Source: Marthasterias glacialis (taxonomy: Eukaryota > Echinodermata > Asteroidea > Forcipulatida > Asteriidae). Taken from it: a stretch of DNA of 64,000 nt. Position 1 is the first letter of the stretch; each line of letters opens with the position of its first letter. The position numbers and the translations under genes are program-made. A model generated the notes under the pieces. The model searched no databases. It saw only the letters and a program-made list of their open reading frames with translations, and had not been told where the DNA came from. Shown here piece after piece: positions 12,948 through 25,591 of the stretch. The stretch lies in the NCBI GenBank assembly GCA_911728455.2, contig OU452238.1, positions 12,038,065 through 12,102,064 on the forward strand, in the 5' to 3' direction.

Positions 12948-12977
12948 GGGTCATGATCCTACGGGTCATGATCCTAC
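12948..12977. repeat. 15-bp direct duplication
   Basis: GGGTCATGATCCTAC occurs twice back to back and is followed by a third GGG. Each copy contains the palindrome TCATGA. Confidence 0.8.
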
Positions 12978-13544
12978 GGGCCACCCCGGTTCACCAAACG
13001 CGGGGTGGGATATACTTTCGGCACTCTCACCTTTTACTTCCCTATAACCCCGCGATACATCCCCGGCAGACCTTCAGCCAGTATACTCTAGAAGCACAGG
13101 CGAAATGCGGACATCTTTAAACAACAGTATTAGACCCAGCCAAGGAGACGGCCAAATCATAAATTAGGCCTATATTGCGTAGTTGTTTATATTCAGTCCT
13201 GCAGGCGTACGGGAGGAACCTTGTTTTTTACCTCATGGAATTTGACATCTTCGGGCGGATCAGTCTATCTATCGAATTTCTTATTATAATACTGGTATCC
13301 ATAATCGAGTGGATGTACCTGCCAGACGACTTTCACCTCAAAGACAGTTGCACAATGCATACAAAAATGTGCTTGGCATATAACAATACAGTAAAGGTGG
13401 AGGTACATGGCAGTTATCATATATGAGGCACTATACAGTAATGCGTAAAGACACAAGTTTAGTTCATGATTCGGGACGGGATGAATAATACAATACTAGG
13501 AAAAAAACGTAACTAACGGACCTTACAAATGGATAGTACTACTG

Positions 13545-13830
13545 GTTCTTATATAGCGCACTTATCCTAGTAACTAGATCAAGGCGCTTTGCAACATCAT
13601 TATCCCTGTTTATCAGGGGTATACTTAGACCATTCCTCAAACTCCCTAGGAAGCATAAAACTTCAAGCTGGTTTAGCACTGAGGGGATTTAGCAACCTAC
13701 TACTACTTCCTCAGCCCTTTGCCACTTATACACCTGAGTAAGGAGAAACATCTCCCTCAAGGACACAAGTTTCATGACCAGGATTTGAACCCACACTCCG
13801 ATGACATACGCCATCAGCATAAGCGTACCG
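13545..13830 (-). mobile_element. tRNA-like interspersed repeat
   Basis: TATAGCGCACTT..AAGGCGCTTTGCAA at the left and an inverted B-box-like block (CCAGGATTTGAACCCACACT, about 13778-13797) at the right suggest a SINE-type repeat on the minus strand. RNA polymerase III B boxes resemble GGTTCAAATCC, which this matches. I cannot define the A box or the true ends. Confidence 0.4.
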
Positions 13831-16800
13831 GTACGAGCCGGGGCGGGGAGGGGGAGGCGACTACCCCCAAAACTCGGGAAAAACATGTGGGAAAGTTCGG
13901 GCAAAGCAAGAACAACGAGTTTCTGGAAAACTGAACGAGTGATTGTGCTTCTCCCACAAATCCTTGATTTACTTTCCATGCATCTGAATAACTTAACAAG
14001 GTTGATTGATGATGGATTAGCTATTATACCCAAGCAGATTTTATCTGATCTGCTGTCATTTATGGAAAAGTACATTAAGTGCACGTTCGTATCTGGCTTA
14101 CTTAAATTGTGGCACTCTGACTCCTGGAGAGACCATTTCTATTTCAATTCATATGTTTTATATAAATGGAAAAGGGAATTAGATTCTGCAAACTGCCTAC
14201 CGACCAAAATGACTTATGGTACAAATGCAAATTATTAATGGCATCCTCACGTTTCAATCCTAGCAGAGTCTTTCACTTTTTCTTCTTCTTTTCCTCCCTC
14301 GAACCCCACCGACCCCCTCCCTCCCCCGCTCCTTTCTCGTTGTGTTATAACTTTTATCTGCCGGGACTATCCTTCACTAACCGAATTAGCACTTTTCAGT
14401 AACAGTTACCTGCTCCGTTCCAGCACTCTGTTTGAAATCAACATTTTGAACGGACGCGTTAGCATTGGACTTTTCTGGAGGTGTGGAAACTTACAGAGAC
14501 ACAGTGTTAACTTACCTTCACCGTATGTTACAAAACTTGTTCACTTGTGGATTTATTCAAGTCGGTTTGAATTGACAGGGACGCCTTAATTTGAGAAATG
14601 TTATCCCGACTCACTGACAAGGACTCATGTGTAAATAGTGTTAAGTTGACCGGGAGAGAAGTGTTCGCATTGGACTTTATTCTATGTTTAGTTACCGCGG
14701 CTCTATTCGGTCTGTTGAGTTAACAGGTCCGCAATTTTAACAGGCTGGGTAACAGACTATTGCTCGCACGTGAACTTGGTGTTGTGTGGTTAACAATGTA
14801 GCGGTGTGAATTAATTTCAAGTGTGAGTGTAGGCTTGAGACGTCTCCATCTATAGCATCCACCCCCGTTCTCCCCACCCTTCCTCTCGTGATGCTTTTCG
14901 AGCGACTCGGAACTCTTCTCCGTTAGCTCAACAATCGGTTCCACAGTGTCTGAGAACTGTCTAAAGTTTTGCATTTGTTTTTAATTGTCTTTGGACATCA
15001 ACAAAATAGTCACTATAGAATGCCGTACATATATTATGAGTAAGATGTAAAGCTGTGCATGGTGTATGGAAAAAGAAAGTCATATAGGTCTATGGCTATC
15101 AATAATGTGATCAAAATATCTTTTATGGGAAGAATTAGGCCAACCAGGGTTGGTTGAGATAAAGTTCGTGTTCTCTGCTTGTCTTCATGTTTTTCTTGTT
15201 AAGTCATGATTTGAAATATGTCACTGGATCATTGTAATGTACGATTTTAGCGTTGCATGCGTGCAGATGGTTTAACCTATAAAAAAAAGTCAACTCGGGT
15301 GACAACAATGTAGATTTAATTTCCTTTAAGCTCTTTGGATATACTGTTAAATCTGCTGTTGTTTTATTTTCATCATTTTATTTACCAATTGGAGACAACG
15401 CGGGATAAATTGTCATTTAAACAAGCGCAATGAGCACCTTGGTGGATACTTTCGCCTACGTCATAATTATAAAATGCTTGTGGAAGAAATCGCTGTCTAA
15501 TGTTCTAAACGTCGAGACTGACTTGCCTAGTCCTGTGTATTCTTAAAATAATATTTTCCCCCCAGAAGGTTACATTATATTATGACAGTCTGCCAGAGCC
15601 ACGATCAAACTGAAACGTTGTGTCTGTCCCAAACCACCGTTACTTTACAATTCACTGGAGATAAAACCGCAGACTCTCATTGATATTTAACATCGTCACA
15701 CGTAGATAATTGACCACTTGCAAGTGTGGTCATATCTGGCGGTTCCTAGGAGGAAAAAATACTAGTGGGTGGTCCTTAGATAGAAGTGCTTGGTTAACGG
15801 GAAAGCTACTTTTCATTTTGCTGTTGCCGTTTTATGAACATCTTATAAGCCGTTTGTGTGAACGCAAAGACTGGCGATAAGACCTTCTAAATAGTAAGTT
15901 GTACTTTGTCAATATTTAACAGATATGAATCTGTTCTCAATGGTTTGTAGTCTAAATTCTCTATCCTTGTTCTATGCTTAAACAGACTTACTAAATGTTG
16001 CTGATACTTGCACCGTCAATGTATACCACTCATCTTTTATCATTAAGACGTACATCTTTATTTCACTCTAAGCTTTCCATCAAGTGTACAAATAGACAGA
16101 ACTAAATTTTCCTTCAGGACTCAACGCAAACATCAAGGCGTTCACAACAATCAGGCCAACGATGCTGACACCCCCATCCTTTCCTTTACACACACAGATC
16201 GACGGGTCCTGTGTAGTCTATACCCCATCGCCGTACAAACCAAATCACCTTGTCAGGGCACAAGAACAAAATCAATACTAATCTATTAAAACGCCTCCTG
16301 AGGTGGGGCCTTTACAGCACGCGTTGTGAGGTGACAGCCAATGGGAGTGTATCTGCAATCCGGGCTACGAATGAAACGCTGTTCGTGCGATATCCCGATA
16401 GCTGGACGGTTGCCCATCTGCAAGTCAGTCTGCAGTCGTGAGTGGCGCATGTTAGCCTGGTTTATAACTTAAGCAGAGCCGGTAAAACTTGGCATGTTGA
16501 GGCTGACGGATTTGCTACATTTTCTTTGCAAACATTGTGACTGCGCCTGTTCTAGTGGTCACATGGTATAAGGCGTTGTCTCACAGGGGCACATTGCCGA
16601 AGGTGTTGGATTTTTAACTGCCGCACACAACAAGTATACAGTGTCTTGAAGTAGACAGTCACTCCTGGGATTACCTCTGAGTATCGCGTGTCAGTGTGCC
16701 TTGGGCTGAATCCAGGAACACCTAACAATGGTAAGTTTTTAGGGTACACGTATCTGCTCGCTCAATGTGTGAGCCGCAGCACTTTCTTAGCGTCGGATGA

Positions 16801-17935
16801 GTGTGGTTTTTGGTAAATGACTAAACTATCTTGAGATGAGGGTGAATTGTTATAAACTTATTGGGTATGCTGTTCAGACCCTGTCGATGAAGTATCATTA
16901 GTAGACAAGTTATGTAATGCAGGTACAACGTTCAGAAGCTCATGAATTTTCAGCTTTATTTCTCTTTAATTTTGATATTGTCAATCAAAAATTCCAGTTT
17001 GCTATTAAGGCACCTCTGGCTGTAATGCGAAAAGCCTTCAAAATAATGTGTTTACGGTTTAAACTGTATATTTCTCTACTGGAGGAAGGGGCCATTTGTG
17101 TTAAGTAAAAAGAGCTCGTTTCAAACCTTAAAATTAAGTTGATTAAGAACGGATTTATTGTTATGTTCGGCATTGCAAAGAACGTAAACCTATACGAGAC
17201 GATATAAAGATGACATCACACGATTTGTATCAACTTGTGTTGTGAAGAAAATGGGCATAACTCAATTATTGTTAAAACATTACAGATTCTGTTTTCTTGC
17301 AGCATTAATATATATTATATTTATTTGTTTATTTTTATTTTATTTTATTTATTCATGTTTTATGTTTATTAATCATTTTTTTTTATTCGTATGACCATAC
17401 CTTTCTCTATGGTATGACCAAGTTCGTATACTTGGTTGCAAGGAAATTGTTTTGGACTACTCAAGCTGTAAACAAGGTATAAACACATTTGAATTGATAT
17501 GTCGTGAGTAAGCATACAACGTACTACCAGTAACTGCAAACTCACACAGCGCTTGCACAAGCCCATACTAAGAGTTCCTCTTCAATGCACATGTCGTTGG
17601 ACTCCACTGTTCTTTCAAATCAATTTATTGATCAAATCGTATATACCTAGACACGTAGTTGTTAAGCATATTTGTCCAAAAGCTGTGTTATATAATTATT
17701 GTATTGTTGTATGCACTGCATAGTAGGACAACCGTAATAGCTTGACGAGAGTGATTTCCTTCGATGTGGTTTTGGGCTATGGTTGCCCGAAGTAGACATT
17801 TGTCGTTTAAATTAAATTTGGTTGGCTTCTCCTTTTTTCTATCAATGAATTGTATAACAATGTAAAGACTGGTTGTCCTCAACTTGAAACAGAGATTCGT
17901 CATAGCATAATTGTGTCCTCAACGTTGAGAATTTG
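13831..17935. other. No gene seen
   Basis: About 4.1 kb of non-coding sequence. A 145-codon frame over 13801-14238 crosses the repeat edge and has no domain. The interval contains an isolated ATG followed by GTAAGT (16728-16736), a possible first-exon donor with no independent support, and an AT-rich TTTATTT stretch at 17315-17380. Confidence 0.4.
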
Positions 17936-18130
17936 TTGTTTATTTGTTTGTTTGTTTGTTGGAATGTTGGGTTGTTGGGTTGTTTGTTTGTTGGGTTGTT
18001 TGTTTGTTTGTTTGTTGGAATGTTGGGTTGTTGGGTTGTTTGTTTGTTGGGTTGTTTGTTTTGTTTGTTTGTCTGTTGGGTTGTTTGTTTGGTTGTTTTG
18101 TTTTTGTTTGTTTTGTTTGGGGTTTTTTTG
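17936..18130. repeat. TTTG/GTTGGG composite microsatellite with 56-bp duplication
   Basis: TTTG units are interspersed with TTGGAATG and GTTGGG blocks. The block starting GGAATG at 17961 recurs at 18017, a 56-bp tandem duplication of the whole composite pattern. Long VCLFVG reading frames on + and NKQTNK frames on - are repeat translations. Confidence 0.95.
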
Positions 18131-18554
18131 GTCTTCAAGTTCTTTTTTTTTCTCAACTTTTCTCGATATTTCAGACAGAAATATCTCTATGCGAGATTGG
18201 TACAGGTATGAACTTCATAATCAGTAAGCAGTTAGACTGTTACCAACACACATGTTTTGATAAATACATATCATGTATTCTGCCTTTAATGTTGGTGGTA
18301 ATGCATACAAAAAAGAAAACAAAGAAGGAAAAAAACGTCTCAAATAAAACTACCAAATCTATGTGTTCAACTGGCCTGTCAAATGGGCTTCGTGCAATTG
18401 CTGCGTGCGTAGTCGTTATGTACATGTATAATTTGTGACCCCAGTCAAATTGTTTCATTACATTGGGATAGGTCCGGTTGCAGCTGCACAATGGGGTTAT
18501 CCAAATGCTAAAAAGTTATATACAGACTGTATAGCTGTACCACATACGCAAGAT

Positions 18555-18763
18555 AGACACCTCTCTCCTCGCATTCCTGTTTACTACATTGGGATTGCCG
18601 TCATTTGTTAAATTTCATTAAAAGGCGAGATTTAATTTGAAGTTCATGTTTAACTCGTACATCGCTCCATAACTTCGGATCCGGGGTCGAGGCTGCATCA
18701 GAAATGGAACAACTCTGCCAACAATGCAGAAGTCTTCTAAGTGTAACTTAATAACACGCCACA
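18555..18763. repeat. Left arm of a widely spaced inverted repeat
   Basis: About 208 bp here is the reverse complement of 20349-20556, with roughly nine in ten bases identical by eye. Shared blocks include ACACCTCTCTCCTCGCATTC, AAAGGCGAGATTTAATTTGA and GCAGAAGTCTTC. No coding potential is seen. Confidence 0.85.
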
Positions 18764-19409
18764 AAAAGGTGGAAGGTTGGGGTCTTAACTTAAGTAGCCT
18801 TTTTTCTTGATTGACTGTTTTACGTTTTCCCGCTAACGAAAACCTCACTTAATGGACATGGGTATCAATGGGTGGTCATTTTTACTAGTTTTAGTTAGGT
18901 GCTCCGCATTCAGATAATGTAAGGTCTTCAAAGATAATGACGTGTAATTCTGGAAATGTTCCTTTAAAGATAAACTTACATCACGATGCGATGTTTCAGT
19001 TATAATGATTAGTATTGATTTCTATGGAAAATATCAATACAATTCCATGCTGTATGTTTTCATGTTCTCGTCACAAATGTAACATGCATACAATGGATCA
19101 CCCATTGCATGATATCTTGCAATTTTAGACGCATGTCAAAACATCGGACACAACTCGACTATCTTGACGAATAGGCGCCAGTGTAGCGTTTCTTGAATTA
19201 CAGCTAGTCCATGTTTTGCCATACACAGTTTGCGTAAGGTCAATCAGCGAAATATATTTCAAGACGCAGGCCTTGCGAGTGAATGCATTGAAAGCTGAAT
19301 GAATTAAAACTTGTGGTTTGTTCCAACATAATCGAATTGCCTGCTTCCAAAAAACTTCTCGCCATTTGCTGTTTTTGAGATGCGTTTTTTCAAATGACCA
19401 TATTCTGTG
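18764..19409. other. Spacer of the inverted repeat
   Basis: Non-coding sequence between the left arm and the large microsatellite. Nothing recognisable. Confidence 0.4.
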
Positions 19410-19573
19410 TGGGTTTTGGGTTTGTTGGTTTGTTGGGTTGTTGGGTTGTTTGTTTGTTTGTTTGTTTGTTTGTTGGTTTGTTGGGTTGTTTGTTTGTGTT
19501 TTGTTGGGTTTTCTGTTGGGTTGTTTGTTTGTTGGGTTGTCTGTTGGGTTGTTTGTTTGTTTGTTTGTCTGTT

Positions 19574-19656
<83 letters not shown>

Positions 19657-19745
19657 TTGTTTGTTTGTTTGTTTGTTTGTTTGTTTGTTGGGTTGTTTGT
19701 TTGTTGGGTTGTCTGTTGGGTTGTTTGTTTGTTTGTTTGTTTTTG
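19410..19745. repeat. Large TTTG/TCTG/GTTGGG microsatellite
   Basis: TTTG and GTTGGG blocks flank an almost pure core of about 18 TCTG units (19579-19650), with more TTTG/GTTGGG on the far side. Reading frames of 120-230 codons on both strands (CLSVCLSV, TDRQTDRQ) are translations of the array and not proteins. Confidence 0.95.
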
Positions 19746-20348
19746 GTTTTCGTTGGGTGGGATGAGGTTATGGTATGCTGTACCTTTCTTGAAATGATTC
19801 TCGTATCCACTCATCACGTAGCTTTACCGAAAGAGCTTTTCTGTTTTTTGTCTGGTCAGATGTTTTGTCTTCCATTTGAGTGTGATGTGGACAATAAGAT
19901 CACAGTAGTTTGTGTCTGCCACAAGTTAAGAGAATACAATATCATTGATATGTCCGTTTGTTAGGGGTTTGGTACGCATTCTTATTTTTAGTTCAGTGTA
20001 GTTGATCCTTTGGTTTTAATTTTCATGTTGACTGTGCATTTTTAAAGCTTTTTTTTTTTACTATAAAAGACGTTAAAAACAGCCAAATAAGATTGGTAAC
20101 ATTGAACAGAATGTTTACAGATTTACACATGATTTACAGGGTATAAAGATTGCCATTGTGGAAAAGGTCTCGTGAAATATGTTTGCCTGAAATGCTATAG
20201 TTTTTAGAAGTAGTAGTGCTAGTACACAGATGTATAAAGCGCATTTCCAGAAGACCAAATCGCTTTACAATACAAAAATAAATGCAGAGTACAAGAAATG
20301 GGTATATGCAAGGGGTCTGATATGCACTCTTAACCTTTTGCATGTTAA

Positions 20349-20556
20349 TGTGGCGAGTTATTAAGTTACACATTGAAGACTTCTGCATTGTTGGCAGAAT
20401 TGTTCCATTTCTGATGCAGACTCGACCCCGGATTCGAAGTTATGGAGCGATGTACGTGTTAAACATGAACTTCAAATTAAATCTCGCCTTTTAATGAAAT
20501 TAAACAAATGACGGCAACCCCAAGGTAGTAAACAGGAATGCGAGGAGAGAGGTGTC
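20349..20556. repeat. Right arm of a widely spaced inverted repeat
   Basis: The reverse complement of 18555-18763. The pair brackets about 1.6 kb containing the TCTG array. Just left of this arm, GTATAAAGCGCATTTCC..TCGCTTTACAAT (20232-20272) looks like a separate dispersed repeat fragment. Confidence 0.85.
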
Positions 20557-23512
20557 AGCTACACTTTATGTGTCTATATCTGTTTTCATTTTGATTCTGA
20601 CAAAGAGCAAAACAATTCGTTTTGATCTCGTGAGTCAGGACTCCAATGTTTGAAAACAGTGAAAAGCGTGATTTTTGTTCTTCTTCTTCTTATTATTATT
20701 ATTGTTAAATAGTTATTATATTATTATTTTTGGATTATCACAATTTCTCTGGACTCCAATGACAGATTGAGCAGAACTTTTCACAGGTTTGGTGTTTCAT
20801 GTTGGGTCACATAGATACTGGTTTTTGGCAATATTACCAATGTTGGCTTCGTTTGTACAAAAACGCTCAAGACTATTTCTACCTCTGCTCATAATTGGGT
20901 ACTGTCAACATTCCTGATACCATCTCCTGTTTGTAGATGAAGGTAGTGACGTTGTTGTAGAGGATGAAGACTAAACGTTGGTATTTTCTCCACATCATAA
21001 CTCTGCCTGAAGACTAGACCATTGTTGTATAAATATATGTTTTTAATAATTTCAAAACTCTAGGAAGTGTTTATGTCGGCCCTAACTCAAATAAATTGCA
21101 TAATATCACTTTATCACCGCGTTCTTTTTAACGGCGTAATTCCGTTATAAACTCTGCAGAAACACCGACGCTATATTTTTAAGGCATTATTAGATATGTC
21201 GCTTTGATTCGATTAAACTATGACAAAATCATTTGTGGATTGCCGTAGTGCCTGGATACGATCTCTCGCTTGATGAGTAATAGAGCGTGGTCTTCGCGAA
21301 ATTCAGGCCGTGATTTAGTTAGCTTTTTCCGGCGGCCTTGGCAATAATATTTATTTTTTGAAAATAAACACCATCAAAATAGAACGCTGTCGGCGTTTTT
21401 GAATTTCAATTTAGTAGTGACAATTCGATAAATGCATTGGCACCGTTGGCCTACGCATTTTGTTTATTGCTACGCGAATGGACAGCGTCATGCATTTTCT
21501 GTCTCAGATGCAGGATAAAGGCACTGGCACTTCCACTCTGGCTTGGACGCAATCTCAAATGATGTTCTTATAGTCAACAGGGGGCGCTTCGAGGGGGCAG
21601 CTCATTCTTTTACGCTTGGGACAGTTTACGTTCGTATAATTTATGCACCTGTGTGTATGCCGGGTTAAAATGATGCAATATCCGCATACAAAATGTATGC
21701 ACGTAAACTTATTGTGAATAATCCGGACGTAAAAATTCCCAAAAGTCAAGTCCTGTTTGGGAAGTTTTGTCGAATGTAACGTCCCACAAGAACATCACAT
21801 ACTCATTGGTTTCTAAAATGTATCCTACCATCATTCCTCATGAATGTCAGTTTTGTTTTGTTTTTTTCTACCGGATAGTCCAGAAAGCAAGGTGACTGTA
21901 TAGGCCTACTGTGTTTCTTACCTTTCCGTCACAAATTGAATTCCGATAGTTCTGGCAGGAATAATAGTACAAATTCACACAGAAAAGGAGAAAACCCCGC
22001 AAGAGGAATTAAGCATTCCGATGCATTCCCAATATTTCCTCTTTTGTGTTATCGTGGCATTTTCGCTCTTAATTTCAAACGAATCGTGTGACTTTTTGGA
22101 AGAAAACTAAAGAATAAAAGAAAAGAAAAAGAAGAAAACAAAACACTTAAATAAGCTTGTCTCTTTGAACTGTAGAGAGCATCTACAAATCAATGAGGCA
22201 TTGGTCGTATTGTAACTGGACAATAACATTTTCTGTGACTGAAGATTTAATAGCTTATAGAGACACTGGTTGGATATGCAACTTATTGTGCTTTATATAA
22301 ATCTAAATCAAGCGGGAAGTCCGCTGGCTCGGGACAATTTATCAATCACAGCTTCCTACTCTGTTTATAAAGAAAAAAGGCAGGTCACAACGTCTTCCCT
22401 TGGCATCGGGTGTGTGTCTGTGTTTGAGGCGTTTATTGTGAATATCGATTGCTTTGCACAGCTATTAATGTGGTTGTACTTTTGGGTGCACAATTACCGG
22501 AATGAGACTAGAGTACTAATATTGGCGTATTTGTTTAAAGTTGAAAATGGTGGATCGAAACAACTCGATCATGTAGTTCTTTCGCAAATTACGAGGAAAG
22601 AAAACAGAAGTTAATCGATGGACCTTATTTCCTATAGGCTAGTTCTAAATTGAACCTTTAACCATGACCATTCAATTAAGGTTAGGTTTGGAAAATTAGC
22701 TTATTCCAAGAAAGAATCTATTTCTTACAATTGGATAGGGAAGGAATAAATACAACTCAAAGGGGAAATGGTGACAGCAGAGGACAAAACCGTTCTCCGA
22801 GTTCAAAACTTTAACTTCATTTATTGTTAGAAACAGAAGTTAATCGCCAAGTCAAAGGAATGGAAATGAAATGGCAATAATATCCATGTAAAAAAATTAA
22901 CAAATTGTCGGTTGAAAACAAGAATAGAGAGGGAATTGACTACGCGTATTTCTTTAGGATTTCGGCTTTCATCCTTTGAGTTTTTTTGGTAGGATATCTT
23001 CCATCATGAGCTAAGTCAGGTGGAGCTCCCATCCGAGCTCCGTACAAATCCACTGAGCTTAAGTTGAAATACACATATGGAAAAGCGTTTAAAATGCCAC
23101 GCAGACCAGCATGTAATTAACAATTTAGAAGCATTTCTCACATTGTGCGGTGCGGCTTTGAGTAAAGGAAAGCATAACTTCGTATGCAATGGGTAATAGT
23201 AGTTACAGTAAGGTCTCTTCTATCTACTCGGAACTCAACTTAACAAAGGCATTATTTTACAGCTGGGCTTCACTTCATTTTCCCTTGGTTCACCGCTGTA
23301 AAGCAAATTTCATTAAGATGATGTGAAGAGAAAATCGTGCAGAAAGAAATGCTATTTATTATCTGCAGCGGCTGTTACTTAAATCTGGGTCAACCAGAAA
23401 ATATTTTGAAATTGTCAACAAATTATTGTAAACCAATTTCAAATTATATTTGTTTTTTCACAGAACATCGGACAAACTTAGACCGAAAACGTGCATAATA
23501 CATGTTTGTTGT
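20557..23512. other. No gene seen
   Basis: About 3 kb of non-coding sequence. A 114-codon frame at 22270-22614 has no recognisable domain, and I treat it as chance. A short TTC/TTA run lies at 20680-20703. Confidence 0.4.
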
Positions 23513-23513
23513 T

Positions 23514-23545
<32 letters not shown>

Positions 23546-23690
23546 GCATCGGGGATAAAGAATAATATTTGTTTTTTTACCCACCGATGTGTGTTAAGCA
23601 CTGTTTACTCAGTACTTTCCCCGAGTCCTGTGAAACAATCCACAGGCATTTTCCTCGGGTGGGATTCGAACCCAAGACCCCCGCCACTTG
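23513..23690 (-). mobile_element. tRNA-derived SINE with (AAT)n tail
   Basis: On the minus strand the element starts near a perfect B-box-like GGGTTCGAATCCC (23661-23673). It continues for about 130 bp and ends in an (AAT)n tail, seen on + as about ten ATT units at 23515-23545. A tRNA-like promoter followed by a unique body and a short-period tail is typical of SINEs. No A box is seen, so the copy is probably 5'-truncated. Confidence 0.6.
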
Positions 23691-25177
23691 TATGTATACA
23701 TCGCAAAAAGTATATAAACACGTAAATAAATGAATAGATACACAAAGAAAGAAAGACATGAATAAGTAAATACATAAATAAATAACGAAACTGTTATTTT
23801 GTAGCGGATTGAGATTAATGACTCACGGACTTGATCTTAGAATTGATGAAAGAAGTGTCAAGATTCACAGGTCATTATTCACATTTGTTATAGCAGATGG
23901 AAAATCTAATATCGCGTGTCTCTTTGTCGTCGTTGCTGTTAATTCCAAGTAATAAACGACACTCATTATAGTATGACATCTTATATTTCAAACAGTCAAA
24001 CTTATTTCCGATAACATTTTAAAATGGTGTACATTTGTTTATGTTTCATTTTTGATTGTCGTAAATATTGTTTTTACTATTTTGTCTTTCTATTCTCCCA
24101 TTATATTTTTTTATTTTGTATTTTGTATTTGTTTTTATAAGATGTTTTTTTTTATATCATTTATGTTAACAGTTTATTCCAAGTTTGTTGGGTAAGCTGA
24201 GGACTATGTCAAGGACGGTGTGTAATTGGACTACGGTCTTACTCTTCAGACATTATACACTTAGGTACTTATGTTGATACAATACTGTGCCCCAACCGCC
24301 ATTGCCTTTCTGTCCCATTTCCGGGTTTAACTGAGAATCTCTGCACACGCTGGCACCAATCAAGCAATTTACAAAAAGTACTACAGGTCCGCTGTAGTTG
24401 GTTCTCTGTTCCCAGCGGTCCTCGCGAGCCAGTTGGACATAAAAAAAACTGCTCTGCGATAGCTCAATTGCATTTTAATAAGCAACAATGCAAAGGGAAT
24501 GACAAAGACATGTGATCATCACGATTGTGCACGACCGGCAAAACATGCTCCGACGAAAACTATAAGTATTTTGTTATCTCCCACTATCTCACTGTCTGTT
24601 TTATTTCTGTTGATAACGAGACACCGATCCGGTCATAGGATCATCCAGACTTACCAGAGCGACATAATGGGGTTCTACTATCCCTTTTTAATATTTTCCC
24701 TTATAAAAACATTCTGGGTTATCAGCCCACATTGTAACAATTCTTATGTTTTTCACCTAAAAATCAACTCACAATGTAGCTCTCGTAAGCACAGGTGTTT
24801 TTATTGCAAAATAGAAGCAGGGTCAATTAAACTATTAATATTCAATGAACCAGAGCATCTGACAGATCAGAAGCCAATTTTTGTCTCGGGACGGTCGATG
24901 GGAGGCGACCTAGTCAGTCTATACATGTATATCTGGTTGCAATTGAGGCGCAACTGTATACGAGTGGTTTTCTTAATAGCCGTGGCGGCCATCTGTCCGG
25001 AGCTTTAATATGCGGAGACTGTGTAGAGTGCATCCATCATGATGTGAAATATACATCATAGACCCACCGACCGTAAAACACTTGGCCTCCAGATATTTTA
25101 TGAAACACACACATTAATTTTCAGCAATAATTAATGTATACAAAACACAGGAAGGGGCAACATCAAAAACTACTCAT
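23691..25177. other. No gene seen
   Basis: Non-coding. The 169-codon frame at 24499-25008 has no domain, signal peptide or splice context I can recognise. Confidence 0.4.
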
Positions 25178-25573
25178 TTAAAGGCAAAGTATACCTTTGG
25201 TTTTTTGAACCGTACGTTTGCCTGAATGCTATATAATTGTAGATATATACCATAAAACTAACCTGTGCAAATTTCATTTCAAAAGGTGGCAGCGTTCTTG
25301 AGATATCACCAAAAATTTGGAGCGGTTGTGTTCACGCAGAAGAAGTATCCGTCATTGGAATACACATTCTGAGAAGCGTTACGGCCAAAACGCTTCTCAG
25401 ATTCAAATTTTTGGGTGATAAAAAGTGATATATTTCTCCATAACTGCAGTACTTCGAAGTGAAACGTTTCTCAAAATGCATTATACTATCCAAAGCTGCT
25501 GTACTTCTTACCAAGTAAGTTTTTATTGCCAAACATTTTCAGAGTCATTACCAAACGTATGCAATGCCTTTAA
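25178..25573. mobile_element. TTAA-flanked MITE-like element A
   Basis: The ends read TTAA-AGGCAAAGTATACCTTTGG and, inverted, TTAA-AGGCATTGCATACGTTTGG. The TTAA is duplicated at both sides. The interior is itself palindromic: CTGAGAAGCGTT pairs with AACGCTTCTCAG (25369-25400), flanked by inverted CACCAAAAATTTG-type words. It is 396 bp with no ORF of note. TTAA duplications are the hallmark of piggyBac-type transposition, but the AGG termini are not the classical piggyBac CCY ends. Confidence 0.7.
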
Positions 25574-25591
25574 TCTGTTATACCATGAGTG

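Noticed and set aside
13801..14238. 145-codon frame
   Set aside because: It starts inside a tRNA-like repeat and runs into anonymous sequence; no domain.
19125..19964. Reading frames of 120-230 codons on both strands (CLSVCLSV, TDRQTDRQ)
   Set aside because: They are translations of the TTTG/TCTG microsatellite in several frames at once; there is no non-repetitive domain.
22270..22614. 114-codon frame
   Set aside because: No domain, no splice borders, no homology I can name.
24499..25008. 169-codon frame
   Set aside because: No recognisable domain, and biased by AT-rich sequence; long frames of this size are expected by chance in 64 kb.
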